DNA from: Proteobacteria bacterium DTSAM18
Lineage (GTDB): Bacteria; Myxococcota_A; UBA796; GCA-2862545
Assembly (NCBI GenBank): GCA_028767165.1
Contig: JARACJ010000003.1
Coordinates: forward strand, 62,001 to 126,000
Length of the DNA: 64,000 bases
Direction of reading: 5' to 3'
A program made the translations under genes and the position numbers. The notes beneath the pieces are model-generated. The model ran no database searches. It was not told where the DNA came from and saw nothing but the letters and a program-made list of their open reading frames with translations. Below are positions 1 to 9,800 of this stretch, one piece after another (positions within the stretch are counted from its first letter, which is position 1; every line of letters begins with the position of its first letter).

Positions 1-1682
1 ACGGCGACGACTACCGCACCTTCGTCGCCCGGTTCCCCCACCAGGAGACGGAGGACCAGGCCAAGGCCATCGCCGACATCATGGAGGACCTGTCCGCCGA
101 GCGGCCCATGGATCGCCTCATCTGCGGTGACGTCGGCTTCGGCAAGACCGAGGTGGCGATGCGCGCCGTCATGCGGGTGGTCGAGGCCGGGCACCAGGCG
201 GCCGTGCTGTGTCCCACCACCGTGCTCGCCTTCCAGCACTTCCGCACCTTCCAGGAGCGCTTCGCCGAGGTGGGCGTGGAGGTGGGCATGCTCTCCCGCT
301 TCGTGCCCAGGCCCGAGCAGAAGCAGGTGCTCGCCCGACTCGCCAGCGGCGACCTGAAGGTGGTCGTGGGCACCCACCAGCTCCTCGGCGCCTCGGTGCG
401 GTTCGAAGACCTGCGCCTCGTGGTGGTCGACGAGGAGCACCGCTTCGGCGTGCGTCAGAAGAACCACCTGAAGAAGATGCGGGCCAACCTCGACATCCTG
501 TCCATGTCGGCCACGCCCATCCCCCGCACGCTCCAGATGGCCATCGGCGGCCTGCGGGAGATGAGCCTCATCGCCACGCCTCCCCAGGATCGCCTGAGCG
601 TGCGCACGGCGGTGTCCCGCTTCGCGGAGTCCCGGGTCCGGGATGCCCTGCTCGCGGAGAAGGCGAGGGGAGGGCAGTCCTTCGTCATCCACAACCGCAT
701 CGAGACCATCGATGCCCTCGCCGACAAGCTGCGTGAGTGGGTGCCCGAGCTGAGCTTCCGTGTCGCCCACGGCAAGATGAAGGCAGAGCACATCGAGAAG
801 CTGCTGCTCGACTTCATGGAGGGGCACTTCGACGTGCTCATCTCCACGGCCATCATCGAGTCCGGCGTCGACATCCCCAACGTCAACACGATGCTGGTGC
901 ACCGGGCCGACATGTTCGGCCTGTCGCAGCTCTACCAGCTCCGGGGCCGCGTGGGCCGTTCGTCCGTGCGCGGCGTCTGCGTGCTGATGACCCCGGACGA
1001 GATCACCTCCGATGCCCGCAAGCGGCTGCAGGTGCTCGCGGACCACACCGATCTCGGGGCCGGCTTCTCGGTCGCGGCGGCGGATCTGGAGATCCGGGGA
1101 GGCGGCAACCTGCTCGGGGAGTCCCAGTCCGGCAACATCGACGAGGTGGGCTACGAGGTGTGGCTGGAGCTGCTGGAAGAGGCCGTGGAGTCCTCCCGCG
1201 GCCACGTGGTGGAGGCCGTGTGGGATCCCGAGCTCGAGGTCCCCGTGCCCACCATCATCCCCGAGAGCTTCATCCCGGACATGAACGACCGCATCCGCTG
1301 GTACCAGCGGGTCTCCCGCTGTCAGTCCGAGGAGCAGGTCGACGCCCTGCTCGACGAGATGGAGAGCCTGCTCGGCGGCCTGCCCCAGGAGGTCCGGGAT
1401 CTCGGCCTGGCGCAGCAGATCCACGTGGCCTGCATCCGCAACGGTGTGCAGCGCATCCGCTGGGCGCGCAAGCGGGTGAGGATGGACTTCCACCCCGCGC
1501 ACCTGCCGTCCCAGGCACAGCTGGAGGCACTGCTCGAGCGCTACCCCAAGCGCATGCAGGCGGAGGCCCAGCCCGCCGGCGGCCTCACGCTGTGGGTGCG
1601 CTTCGCGCCGGCGGAAGGTGAGAAGCCCCTGCGCTTCATCCGCTGGGCGGTGGCGAGGGTGGAGCAGTACGTGAAGGCGTGA
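1..1682 (+). CDS. mfd: Transcription-repair coupling factor Mfd, C-terminal part (5' end outside window)
   Basis: Open from the window edge (first full codon at base 3), giving about 559 residues of the ~1150 usual for Mfd. The visible part is the translocase module and C-terminal region. It opens with the FPHQET..Q stretch that precedes Walker A, then GDVGFGKTE (about 126-152), the DEEH box with HRFGVRQK (about 430-465), SATPIPRTL, and the helicase C lobe with LRGRVGRSS (about 940-965). The last ~140 codons match the TRCF/D7 domain. Mfd removes RNA polymerase stalled at lesions and recruits UvrA. The N-terminal UvrB-like and RNA polymerase-interacting domains lie upstream and cannot be checked. 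It converges on glpK, with only 12 bases between stops. Confidence 0.95.
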   Translation, partial: GDDYRTFVARFPHQETEDQAKAIADIMEDLSAERPMDRLICGDVGFGKTEVAMRAVMRVVEAGHQAAVLCPTTVLAFQHFRTFQERFAEVGVEVGMLSRFVPRPEQKQVLARLASGDLKVVVGTHQLLGASVRFEDLRLVVVDEEHRFGVRQKNHLKKMRANLDILSMSATPIPRTLQMAIGGLREMSLIATPPQDRLSVRTAVSRFAESRVRDALLAEKARGGQSFVIHNRIETIDALADKLREWVPELSFRVAHGKMKAEHIEKLLLDFMEGHFDVLISTAIIESGVDIPNVNTMLVHRADMFGLSQLYQLRGRVGRSSVRGVCVLMTPDEITSDARKRLQVLADHTDLGAGFSVAAADLEIRGGGNLLGESQSGNIDEVGYEVWLELLEEAVESSRGHVVEAVWDPELEVPVPTIIPESFIPDMNDRIRWYQRVSRCQSEEQVDALLDEMESLLGGLPQEVRDLGLAQQIHVACIRNGVQRIRWARKRVRMDFHPAHLPSQAQLEALLERYPKRMQAEAQPAGGLTLWVRFAPAEGEKPLRFIRWAVARVEQYVKA

Positions 1683-1694
1683 GGCCCACGGGGC

Positions 1695-3182
1695 TCACGC
1701 CTTCTGAACCGCCTTGGCCCAGCGCTTGCGCAGCCGGTTGATCTCCACCGGGTTGCCCGAAGGGTCGAAGGTGCGATCCTCGCGCCAGGCCGCCCGGATC
1801 TGGTCGGTGCTCGACCACACGCCCGTGGCGAGCCCCGCGAGCAGGCCGGAGCCGAGCCCGGTGGTCTCGATGACCGTGGGGCGCACGCAGGGAAGGCCCA
1901 GCAGATCCGCCTGCATCTGCATCAGCAGGTTGTTCGCCGCCGCGCCACCGTCGAGACGGAGTCCGGCCACGGGGCCACCGAGATCCTGGGCCATGGCCGT
2001 GAGCACGTCGTCGATGCTCAGGGCCACGCCCTCGAGGGCCGCGCGGGCGATGTGGGCCGGGGTGGTGCCGCGGGTGATGCCGCTGATGAGCCCGCGGGCC
2101 TCCGGACGCCAGTGGGGTGCGCCGAGGCCGGTGAGGGCGGGCACGAAGATGACCCCGCCCGCATCCGGTACGGAGCGCGCGAGGGTCTCGATCTCGGGCG
2201 CGGACTTGATGATGCCCAGGGAGTCCCGGAGCCACTGCACCACGGCGCCGGCGATGAACACCGAGCCCTCGAGGGCGTAGACGACCTCGTCGCCGAGCTG
2301 CCAGCCGATGGTGGTGAGCATGCCGTTGGACGACGCGATGGGCTCGCTGCCGGTGTTCATCAGGATGAAGCCGCCGGTGCCGTAGGTGCACTTGGCCTCG
2401 CCCTTGTCGAAGCAGGCCTGGCCGAACAGGGCGCCCTGCTGATCGCCGATCATGCCTGCGACGGGGATGCCGTCCGGGAGGAAGCCGACCCCCTTGGTGT
2501 GACCGTAGACCTGCGAAGAGGGCGCCACCTCGGGAAGGCAGGCCTCGGGCACGCCGAGCAGGGTCGTGAGCCGTGAGGACCAGTCCCGCTTGTGGATGTT
2601 GTACAGCAGCGTGCGGCTGGCGTTGGACGGGTCGGTGACGTGGGCCTGCCCACCGGTGAGGCGCCAGGTGACGTAGGTGTCGATGGTGCCGAAGGCCAGC
2701 TCGCCGTCGCGGGCCCGCCTGCGGGCGCCGGACACGTTGTCGAGGAGCCACTTGGCCTTCGTGCCGGAGAAGTAGGGGTCCACGACGAGGCCGGTGATGT
2801 CGCGGATCCAGTCCTCGTGACCGTTCTCCTTTATCTGCTCGCAGGTGCCCGAGGTGCGGCGGTCCTGCCACACGAGCGCGCGGTGGATGGGCTCGCCGGT
2901 GTTCCGATCCCAGAACAGGCAGGTCTCCCGTTGGTTGGTGACGCCGATGCCCTTGATGCGCGCCGGGTCGATGCCCGTGTCGGCAAGCACCGCCTTGACC
3001 GCCTTCTCGATGGACGCCCAGATCTCGTCCGGGTCGTGCTCCACCTGTCCCGGTGCGGGGAAGTGGTTGGTGAACTCGAAGTTGCGCTTGCCGACGACCT
3101 GGATGTCCTCGTCGACCAGCAGCGCGGTGGAGCCGGTGGTGCCCTGGTCGATGGCCAGGATCAGGGGCCCGTCTGCCGCCAT
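1695..3182 (-). CDS. glpK: Glycerol kinase
   Basis: A 495-residue FGGY-family kinase, close to the usual ~500. It phosphorylates glycerol to sn-glycerol 3-phosphate in the cytoplasm. The phosphate-binding AIDQGTTGSTALLVD motif is at residues 10-24. Also visible are GVTNQRET, the WQDRRT segment, and GDQQGALFGQ followed by CTYGTGGF in the second lobe, all characteristic of GlpK rather than xylulokinase. An AAGGAG Shine-Dalgarno lies just upstream of the ATG. It sits 59 bases downstream of recN on the same strand. No glpF, glpD or glpR is visible beside it, so its regulation cannot be judged. Confidence 0.96.
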   Translation of the reverse strand: MAADGPLILAIDQGTTGSTALLVDEDIQVVGKRNFEFTNHFPAPGQVEHDPDEIWASIEKAVKAVLADTGIDPARIKGIGVTNQRETCLFWDRNTGEPIHRALVWQDRRTSGTCEQIKENGHEDWIRDITGLVVDPYFSGTKAKWLLDNVSGARRRARDGELAFGTIDTYVTWRLTGGQAHVTDPSNASRTLLYNIHKRDWSSRLTTLLGVPEACLPEVAPSSQVYGHTKGVGFLPDGIPVAGMIGDQQGALFGQACFDKGEAKCTYGTGGFILMNTGSEPIASSNGMLTTIGWQLGDEVVYALEGSVFIAGAVVQWLRDSLGIIKSAPEIETLARSVPDAGGVIFVPALTGLGAPHWRPEARGLISGITRGTTPAHIARAALEGVALSIDDVLTAMAQDLGGPVAGLRLDGGAAANNLLMQMQADLLGLPCVRPTVIETTGLGSGLLAGLATGVWSSTDQIRAAWREDRTFDPSGNPVEINRLRKRWAKAVQKA

Positions 3183-3241
3183 GGGTACTCCTTCGATGAA
3201 GAGGGAGTGCCATCATACGGGAAGACGGGCCCGCCGGGGGC

Positions 3242-4942
3242 TCAGGCGGTGGTGACCGCCTGGCCCAGCAGATCCCGTGCGGCCTGCAGCGTGGCGGGGG
3301 TGAGGGTGTCGCCGCCCATCATGCGGGCGAGCTCCGCCGTGCGCTCCTCGGGTGCCAGCACGCGGGCCGCCGTGTGGGTGCGGCCGTCATCCACCTGCTT
3401 GTGCACGTGGATGTGGTGGTCGGCGAAAGCGGCCACCTGCGCCTGGTGGGAGATGCACAGGACCTGGTGGTGACGGGCGACCTCCTGCAGCTTGGCCCCG
3501 ATGGCCAGGGCGATGCGGCCGCCGACGCCGGTGTCGACCTCGTCGAACACGTACAGGCCGCGGGGACCGTGCTCCGCCAGGACCCGCTTGACCGCGAGCA
3601 GGGACCGGGACAGCTCACCGCCACTGGCGACCCTGTGCAGGGGCTTGGGCGGCTCACCGGGGTTCGGGGCGATGAGGAACTCGACGTGATCCATGCCCGT
3701 GGCCCGCACGGGGACGTCGTCGATGAGCTTGTGGTGGGATGCAGGGAGATCCTGCACCCGTACCCGCACGAGGGCGTTGCCCATGCCGAGGTCGCCCAGC
3801 TGGGTGGTGATGAGGCCTCCGAGGCTGTTGGCGGCGCCCCGGCGGGCATCGGACAGGGTGCGGGCCACCGTGAGCAGGGCCGATGCCGCTTGGCTCACGC
3901 GCTCCTCGAGGCGCTCCACGGCGCCGTCGGCGTCTTCGAGGGACTGCAGCTCCGTGCGCATGTCGTCGACGCGGGCGAGCACCAGCTCGAGGGTGCCACC
4001 GTGCTTGCGGACGAGCGTTCGCAGGCTGTCGATGCGGTCGTCCATCTGGGCCAGGGCCACGGGATCGTGCTCGAGGGAGGCATGGTAGCTCCCGAACTCC
4101 GACGCGAGATCCTCCGCGTCGACGATCAGCTGCTCGAGCCGCTCCATGAGGGCGTCGAGCTCGGGGTCGAGGCCGGTGCGGGAGGACAGCTGCCGCTGCA
4201 GGTTCACCAGCTCACCGGCGACGGCCCGATCGGACTCGGACAACACGTGGTGGGCCTGCCACGCGCCTTCGGCGAGGCGCTCGGCGTGGACCAGGCGCTG
4301 CCGGGACGACTCGAGCTCGTCGAGCTCGCCCGCGCGGGGCTTGAGGGCGTCGACCTCCTGCAGGTGGAACCGCAGCATCGCCTCGCGGTCGGCCCGATCC
4401 TGGAGCCGGGCGCGGGCCTGCTCGAGCTCGCCGAGCTGCTCGCTCCACCGCGCGAAGTGCTCCTCGACCTCGGTGGCCGCGGCGTCGAGGCCGGCGAAGG
4501 CATCGAGGTAGCCGAGGTGGCTGGACGCCTGGGCCAGCCGGTGGTGTTCGTGCTGGCTGCAGATGTCGACGAGATCCCCCGTGAGGGCGGCGAGCTGGGT
4601 GCCGGTGGCGAGGGTGCCGTTGATGTAGGCGCGGCTGCGGCCGGACGGTCGGATCACCCGCCGGACCACCACCTCGTCGTCGGCGTCGGCGCCGAAGGCC
4701 TGCAGGCGTTCTCGCAGGGCGGGCTGCCGCGCCAGGTCGAAGATGGCCTCGACCACGGCCTGGCTGGCGCCGTGGCGGATGAGGCTCGCGTGGGCGCGCC
4801 CTCCCAGGATGAGCTGCAGGGCGGCGATGAGAATGGATTTTCCGGCACCGGTTTCGCCGGTGATGACGTGCAGGCCATCGGACAGTTCGAGCTCGAGCTC
4901 GGAGATGACGGCCAGATCGCGAATGCGCAGACAGGTGAGCAT
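3242..4942 (-). CDS. recN: DNA repair protein RecN
   Basis: A 566-residue SMC-like ATPase of double-strand-break repair. The start at 4942 gives the family-typical N-terminus (MLTCLRIRDLAVISELELEL); the frame stays open upstream, but that part is antisense to the neighbouring gene. Walker A GETGAGKS is at about residues 29-36. A long Glu/Arg-rich coiled coil fills the middle. The ABC signature SGGELSRSLLA and Walker B VFDEVDTGVGG lie near the C-terminus, followed by CISHQAQVAAFADHHI. It is divergent from the gene at 5021 with 78 bases between starts. No LexA-type box was identified there by eye. Confidence 0.95.
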   Translation of the reverse strand: MLTCLRIRDLAVISELELELSDGLHVITGETGAGKSILIAALQLILGGRAHASLIRHGASQAVVEAIFDLARQPALRERLQAFGADADDEVVVRRVIRPSGRSRAYINGTLATGTQLAALTGDLVDICSQHEHHRLAQASSHLGYLDAFAGLDAAATEVEEHFARWSEQLGELEQARARLQDRADREAMLRFHLQEVDALKPRAGELDELESSRQRLVHAERLAEGAWQAHHVLSESDRAVAGELVNLQRQLSSRTGLDPELDALMERLEQLIVDAEDLASEFGSYHASLEHDPVALAQMDDRIDSLRTLVRKHGGTLELVLARVDDMRTELQSLEDADGAVERLEERVSQAASALLTVARTLSDARRGAANSLGGLITTQLGDLGMGNALVRVRVQDLPASHHKLIDDVPVRATGMDHVEFLIAPNPGEPPKPLHRVASGGELSRSLLAVKRVLAEHGPRGLYVFDEVDTGVGGRIALAIGAKLQEVARHHQVLCISHQAQVAAFADHHIHVHKQVDDGRTHTAARVLAPEERTAELARMMGGDTLTPATLQAARDLLGQAVTTA

Positions 4943-5020
4943 ACGGCCTCCGAAACGGATACCTGTGGGGCCCGTGTCCGGCGAGCTGCCGGACGTTGGT
5001 TGACCTCTTTCGGAGCCCAG

Positions 5021-5881
5021 ATGAACCCCAGGGAAGTGATCGAGAACGTTCTGAAGCGGAAGGCCCCCGACAACCTCGAGGTGTTGCTGGACTGGTGGAA
5101 GGCCGAGGGTCTGCAGCCCATGGAGCGCTGGGAGGTCGACCAGCAGATGCCGCTGGTGCAGTGGCTCGGCCGGCTGCAGCATAGCGCGGTCGGTCTGCTG
5201 CACTGGCCCACGCCCGACGAGCTCACCCGGCCCCAGGTGGTCCGCAGCCACGGCCGTCGCCTGGAGCTCCTGGGATCGAGCGTCGATCACTACCTCGCGC
5301 TGCAGGCGGCCACGCGGGATGCCCAGGGCGAGGGGTTTGCGGTCAAGCCGCCGGAATCGGTGTACTCCGAGGGCGATCTCGCGGTGTCGGGCCTGCCCCT
5401 GGCCGCGTGGATCCTGCTCAAGGGCGGCGGCGACCTGGCCACCTACGGCGCGCTGGTCCGTCGTCACATGAACAAGGGCGACACCACCGCGGCGCTGGTC
5501 TCCGCGGAGCGCGCGGCGTCCCGGTTCGCCGGCTGGGCCGAGCCGCTGGCCTGGCGCTTCGAGCTGCTGGCCACGATGAAGGCGGGCCGTGAGGTCCACG
5601 ATGCTGCCGTCGCGGTGATGGGACTGCCCATCTGGACGCTCCGCGGCGAGTTCGCGCCCGTCGCCCGTGCCGCGGGCTGGCAGGATCCCATCGACGGATC
5701 CCCCTACGCACGCCTCGCGGTGGACCCCGAGCGTCTCCCGGCAGACCGCGCCGCCCACCTGATGGACGCCGTGGCCGTGGGGGAGGAGAGCTGGTCCGAC
5801 ATCCGTGGCCGTCTCGCCGCGTTGTACGACGAGGCCGGTCTCGAGGGCGTCGGGGACTTCATCCGCCTCGAGCACCTCTGA
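5021..5881 (+). CDS. Conserved-looking hypothetical protein, 286 aa
   Basis: I do not recognise this family. The start at 5021 is chosen because the upstream in-frame sequence is antisense to recN. The product is soluble, with no signal peptide or membrane span, and is Trp/Leu/Ala-rich and probably all-helical (for example LVQWLGRLQ and WRFELLATMKAG). The run ALVRRHMNKGDTTAALVSAERAAS resembles a helical hairpin repeat. It ends 60 bases before the convergent Hpt gene. Divergent pairing with recN is the only context and does not establish a repair role. Confidence 0.75.
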   Translation: MNPREVIENVLKRKAPDNLEVLLDWWKAEGLQPMERWEVDQQMPLVQWLGRLQHSAVGLLHWPTPDELTRPQVVRSHGRRLELLGSSVDHYLALQAATRDAQGEGFAVKPPESVYSEGDLAVSGLPLAAWILLKGGGDLATYGALVRRHMNKGDTTAALVSAERAASRFAGWAEPLAWRFELLATMKAGREVHDAAVAVMGLPIWTLRGEFAPVARAAGWQDPIDGSPYARLAVDPERLPADRAAHLMDAVAVGEESWSDIRGRLAALYDEAGLEGVGDFIRLEHL

Positions 5882-5938
5882 CGCGCCCCGCGTGGCTGCG
5901 TCGGCCTGCCGCGGACGGCGCCGGCTGCCGCCGGTGGC

Positions 5939-6409
5939 TCAGTGAAGGCCGCGCATGGCCCGTGGGACGTCGGTGGCCACCCGCGCGATCTCGTCGCGGA
6001 GCAGCGCGACGAGGTCGAGGCACTCCTCGAAGCGTTCCTGGCCGATCCTCTCGACGAGGTGGGCCGACATGAGGGCCACACGGTAGGCACCCACGTTCAC
6101 GGAGCTCCCCTTGAGCGTGTGGGCGCCGCGGCGGGCGAGGATGGTGTCGCGCTGCTGCAGGCCGTGGACCAGATCCCTCAGCGGGGCCGGGCTGGCGCCC
6201 ACGTAGGTCTGCAGCAACTCCTCGATGAACTGCAGATCGCCCCCGAGATCGTCCGAGAGGCTCTGCAGGGGTTCGGTGCAGACGGGATGATCGAACCAGG
6301 AGGCGTCGGGCATGCGGCTGGCGAAGACCTCTGCGAGCCAGGCGTCGCTGCGCTGCAGGACGGCGAGCAGGGCCGGCAGATTCTCGGGGGTGGTCGGGGT
6401 GGATGACAT
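5939..6409 (-). CDS. Hpt (histidine phosphotransfer) domain protein
   Basis: A 156-residue single-domain phosphotransfer protein. The motif AHTLKGSSVNVGA around residues 96-108 carries the phospho-acceptor His97 in the HxLKGSS context that defines Hpt domains. The flanking sequence (LGGDLQFIEELLQTYV before it, MSAHLVERIG after it) fits the four-helix bundle. The start at 6409 gives a compact protein; an in-frame ATG at 6547 would add 46 residues with no Hpt character and overlap the slyX start. It presumably relays phosphate between a hybrid histidine kinase and a response regulator, but no kinase or receiver gene is in the window. Confidence 0.85.
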   Translation of the reverse strand: MSSTPTTPENLPALLAVLQRSDAWLAEVFASRMPDASWFDHPVCTEPLQSLSDDLGGDLQFIEELLQTYVGASPAPLRDLVHGLQQRDTILARRGAHTLKGSSVNVGAYRVALMSAHLVERIGQERFEECLDLVALLRDEIARVATDVPRAMRGLH

Positions 6410-6515
6410 GGGTAGTCCGCTGACGGGTGCGAGGTCGTTCGCCCTGACGAGCGGAATCGGCCGGGAAACGCTAGATTCGCAATACTTCCACCACATACAC
6501 AAAGCGGGGTTCGTG

Positions 6516-6719
6516 ATGCAAGAACGACTCACCGAGCTCGAGGTCAAGGTGGCCTTCCTGGAGAACTATGCCACACAGCTCGACGAGGTGTTGCAGGAGG
6601 CCGTGGCGAGGATCGAGATGCTGACCAAGGAGGTCGGCGAGCTGCGGGAGTCCCGGGCGGCGTTCTCGATCCGGGGCGATCTGAACGAGGAGCGGCCTCC
6701 CCACCACGACAAGATCTGA
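6516..6719 (+). CDS. slyX: SlyX family protein
   Basis: A 67-residue protein that is almost entirely a heptad-patterned coiled coil (ERLTELEVKVAFLENYATQL). It ends in a proline-histidine tail, RPPHHDKI, comparable with the C-terminal PPHY of SlyX. The molecular function of SlyX is not established. An in-frame GTG lies three bases before the ATG. It is divergent from the Hpt gene and followed closely by a good terminator, so it appears to be a monocistronic unit. Confidence 0.8.
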   Translation: MQERLTELEVKVAFLENYATQLDEVLQEAVARIEMLTKEVGELRESRAAFSIRGDLNEERPPHHDKI

Positions 6720-6739
6720 GGCCGCAGGGAAGGCGGATC

Positions 6740-6770
6740 GAACCGGTGCCCACATGGGTCCGGTTCTTTT
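6740..6770 (+). terminator. Intrinsic terminator after slyX
   Basis: Perfect 7-bp arms GAACCGG (6740-6746) and CCGGTTC (6760-6766), with further complementarity inside the 13-base loop, are followed by TTTT. It lies 20 bases after the slyX stop and separates it from the large gene at 6819. Confidence 0.75.
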
Positions 6771-6818
6771 GGTATCCTTGGTGGTCCACGGCGAACGTCG
6801 TCTTCCGGTGGGTACATC

Positions 6819-9800
6819 ATGCGCCGTCTTCCTGTCGTCACCCTGCTGACGCTGTCCGTTCCGAGCCTGGCCTGGGCTGTCAATGATGCCTGTGATGCCT
6901 ACGGTGCCCTCGTGGGCATCGAAGGTGCCACCGACGGCGATGCCACCGTGATCGGGGAGCACACGGCCGACTTCTTCGGCACCGATGCCCACCTGCTCGA
7001 CTACGACGGCGACGGCATCCCGGATCTCGCCGTCGGCGCACCGGGCGTCGACGATGCCGGTCCGCGCGCGGGTGCGGTCTACGTGTTCCTCGGACCCATC
7101 GACGAGCTCAGCGCGCTCGATCCGGCCACGGCGGATGCCACCCTCACCGGCAGCGGGTTCAACGAGGGCGCGGGTCTGCGGATCGCAGTGGTCCCCGACC
7201 TCGACGCCGACGGCGCCGACGAGCTCCTCGTCGGCTCCCTTCCCGGGCTCGGCGCGAGCCACCGCGCGGGCGTGGCGTACCTGGTGTCCGGCGGTGGCCT
7301 CGGCACCCTCGATCTCGACGTCGATGCCCAGGCCCGCTTCTTCGGTGCGGCCACGGGCGACGAGTTCGGCTCGGTGGTGGCCTCGGCGGGGGATGCAGAC
7401 GGCGACGGCTTCGGCGACCTGGCGATCGGCGCACCCAAGGCGGATGGCCTGGCCACCCGGGGCGGCGAGGTCCACGTGTTCTCCGGACCCTTCTCCGGCG
7501 ACTACCACGCCACCACGGATGCCTCGTGGGTCCTGGCATCCGATCAGGACGACGCGTCCTTCGGCATGGCGCTGCTCGCGGTGCCCGATCTCGATGGCGA
7601 TGGCGCCGACGAGCTCGTGGTGGGCTCTCCCAGGGATGGCACCCGTGGCATGCGGGCCGGTGCCGCCTACCTATTCACCGGCCAGACCCTGCCTGTCACG
7701 GGAACCCTGGGGCCGACCGATGCCCGGGCGTCCTGGCTCGGGTTCCGATCAGGGCAGCGCCTCGGCGCCTCCCTGGCAGATGGTGGGCCCCTCGGCACCT
7801 GGGGGCTCGCGCACCTGTGGATCGGCGCGCCCCAGGCGGGTCGAGACAACCGCGGCGCGGCCTACGCGGTCACCGTCGATGCCTGGGGCACCTCCGTGCC
7901 GGCCCGGGATGCCTGGCTTCGCATCCTCGGCGACGAGGCGGGGGCCCTGTTCGGCGGCAGCATCTCGGGCGCCACGGACGTCGACGCCGACGGTGAGGTC
8001 GACGTGGCCATCGGCGCGTCCCGCGCATCCACGGCTCTCCTCGGTCGCACGGGCGCGGTCCTCCTGTTCCACGGCCCGCTGCAGGGGGGCGTCCTGTCCG
8101 CCTCGGACGCTGCGCTGCGGGTGCACGGCGAGGCCGAGCTCGACCTGTTCGGCATGGCGGTCGCCTCCGGCGAAGACGTCAACGGCGATGGCTTCGACGA
8201 TCTCGTGGCCGGTGCCTGGCGGGATGCGTCCTCCGGCAGCCGCAAGGGCCTCGTCACCGTCTTCCTCGGTGGCGAGGATCTCGTCGACGAGGTCACCTGG
8301 TACGAAGACGCCGACCTCGACGGCTGGGGTGACGACACCTCCACCCTCGCCGCGTGCACCCAGCCTGCCGGCTACGTCCAGTACGGCGGCGACTGCAACG
8401 ACACCTCCACCGCCTACCACCCCGGCGCCACGGAGCCCTGTTCCGGCCCCGACTTCAACTGCGACGGCTACTTCGGTTCCACCGACAACGACGGCGACGG
8501 CTTCATGGCCTGCCTCGACTGCGACGATGGCGACGCGAGCGTCAAGCCCGGCGCCACGGAGTCCTGCGACGACGTCGACAACGACTGCAACGGCCTGGTC
8601 GACGACGTCAGCGAGTCCAACGGCGGCGTGATGTACCTCGTCGATGGCGATGGTGACGGCTTCGGTGGTGGCCTCGACGACAACCCGGGCAACGCCGTGG
8701 CCTGCTCCCTGCCTCCGGAGCTGCAGGGAGAGGACGTCGTGAACGTCGGCGGCGACTGCGACGACGCCGATGTCGAGGTCTTCCCCGGTGCCCTCGAGCT
8801 GTGCGACGGCATCGACAACGACTGTGACGACCAGATCGACGAGTCCGGCGGGGCAGGGGCCCCGGTGTGGTACCGCGACGCCGACCTGGACGGCGCGGGC
8901 GATCGCTGGAACACGGTCATCGCCTGCGAGCAGCCCGACGGGTACGTGGCCACCAGTGGCGACTGCCACGACGCCAACGCCTCCATCCTGCCGGGCCAGG
9001 CGGAGCTGTGCGATGCCCTCGACAACGACTGCGACGGCGCCACCTACCTGGGGGGGCCGGTGGAGGGCAGCGAGGCCTGGGTGGCCCTGGCCGGTGAGGC
9101 TGCGGACGCCGCCTTCGGCGAGCGGGTCGCGCTGGTCCCGGACATCGACGGCGACGGCCTCGCCGAGCTCATCGTGGCCTCACCGCGAGCGGGCAGCGCC
9201 GAGCAGGGGCGGGTCACGCTCTTCTTCGGCCACGGCGCCGGCCACCACGATCAGGGAGCCGGTGTCGACGTGATGTCCGAGCCCGCGTCCGTGTGGACCG
9301 TCACGGGTCACCTGTCGGGTGGCCGGCTCGGCTCCTCCATCGCCACCGGCGACCTCGATGGCGATGGCGAGACCGATCTGGTCGTGGGCGCACCGCTCGC
9401 CTTCTCCGGTGCGGCCCTGGCCGGCCGGGTCATGGTGTTCTACGGGCCCCTGCGGCCCGGTCTGGAGGTGGGCACGCGCCTCGCCGACTGGACCCTCACG
9501 GGCGCCGCCGGTGGCGAGCGGTTCGGCACCTCCGTCGCGGTCGAGGATCTGGATGGAGACGGCGTCGACGATCTGGTCGTCGGGGCCACGGGCGCGTCGG
9601 CCACAGCCAGCCTCGACGAGGAGGGCTCGGCGTCCATCTTCCATGGCAGCACCACCCGCCGCGTGGGGCTGCTGTCCCGCGCCAGCGCCGATGCAGAGCT
9701 GTTCGGCGATGCTGCGGGGGCGGGCGCCGGCTCGGCCCTCACCGTGTTCGACCTCGATGGCTCCGGGGATCCGGCTCTCGTGGTCGGCATGGCCGATCGC

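Noticed and set aside
4943-5875. N-terminal extension of RecN
   Set aside because: The minus-strand frame is open far upstream, but that region encodes the divergent gene at 5021. The start at 4942 gives the exact family N-terminus.
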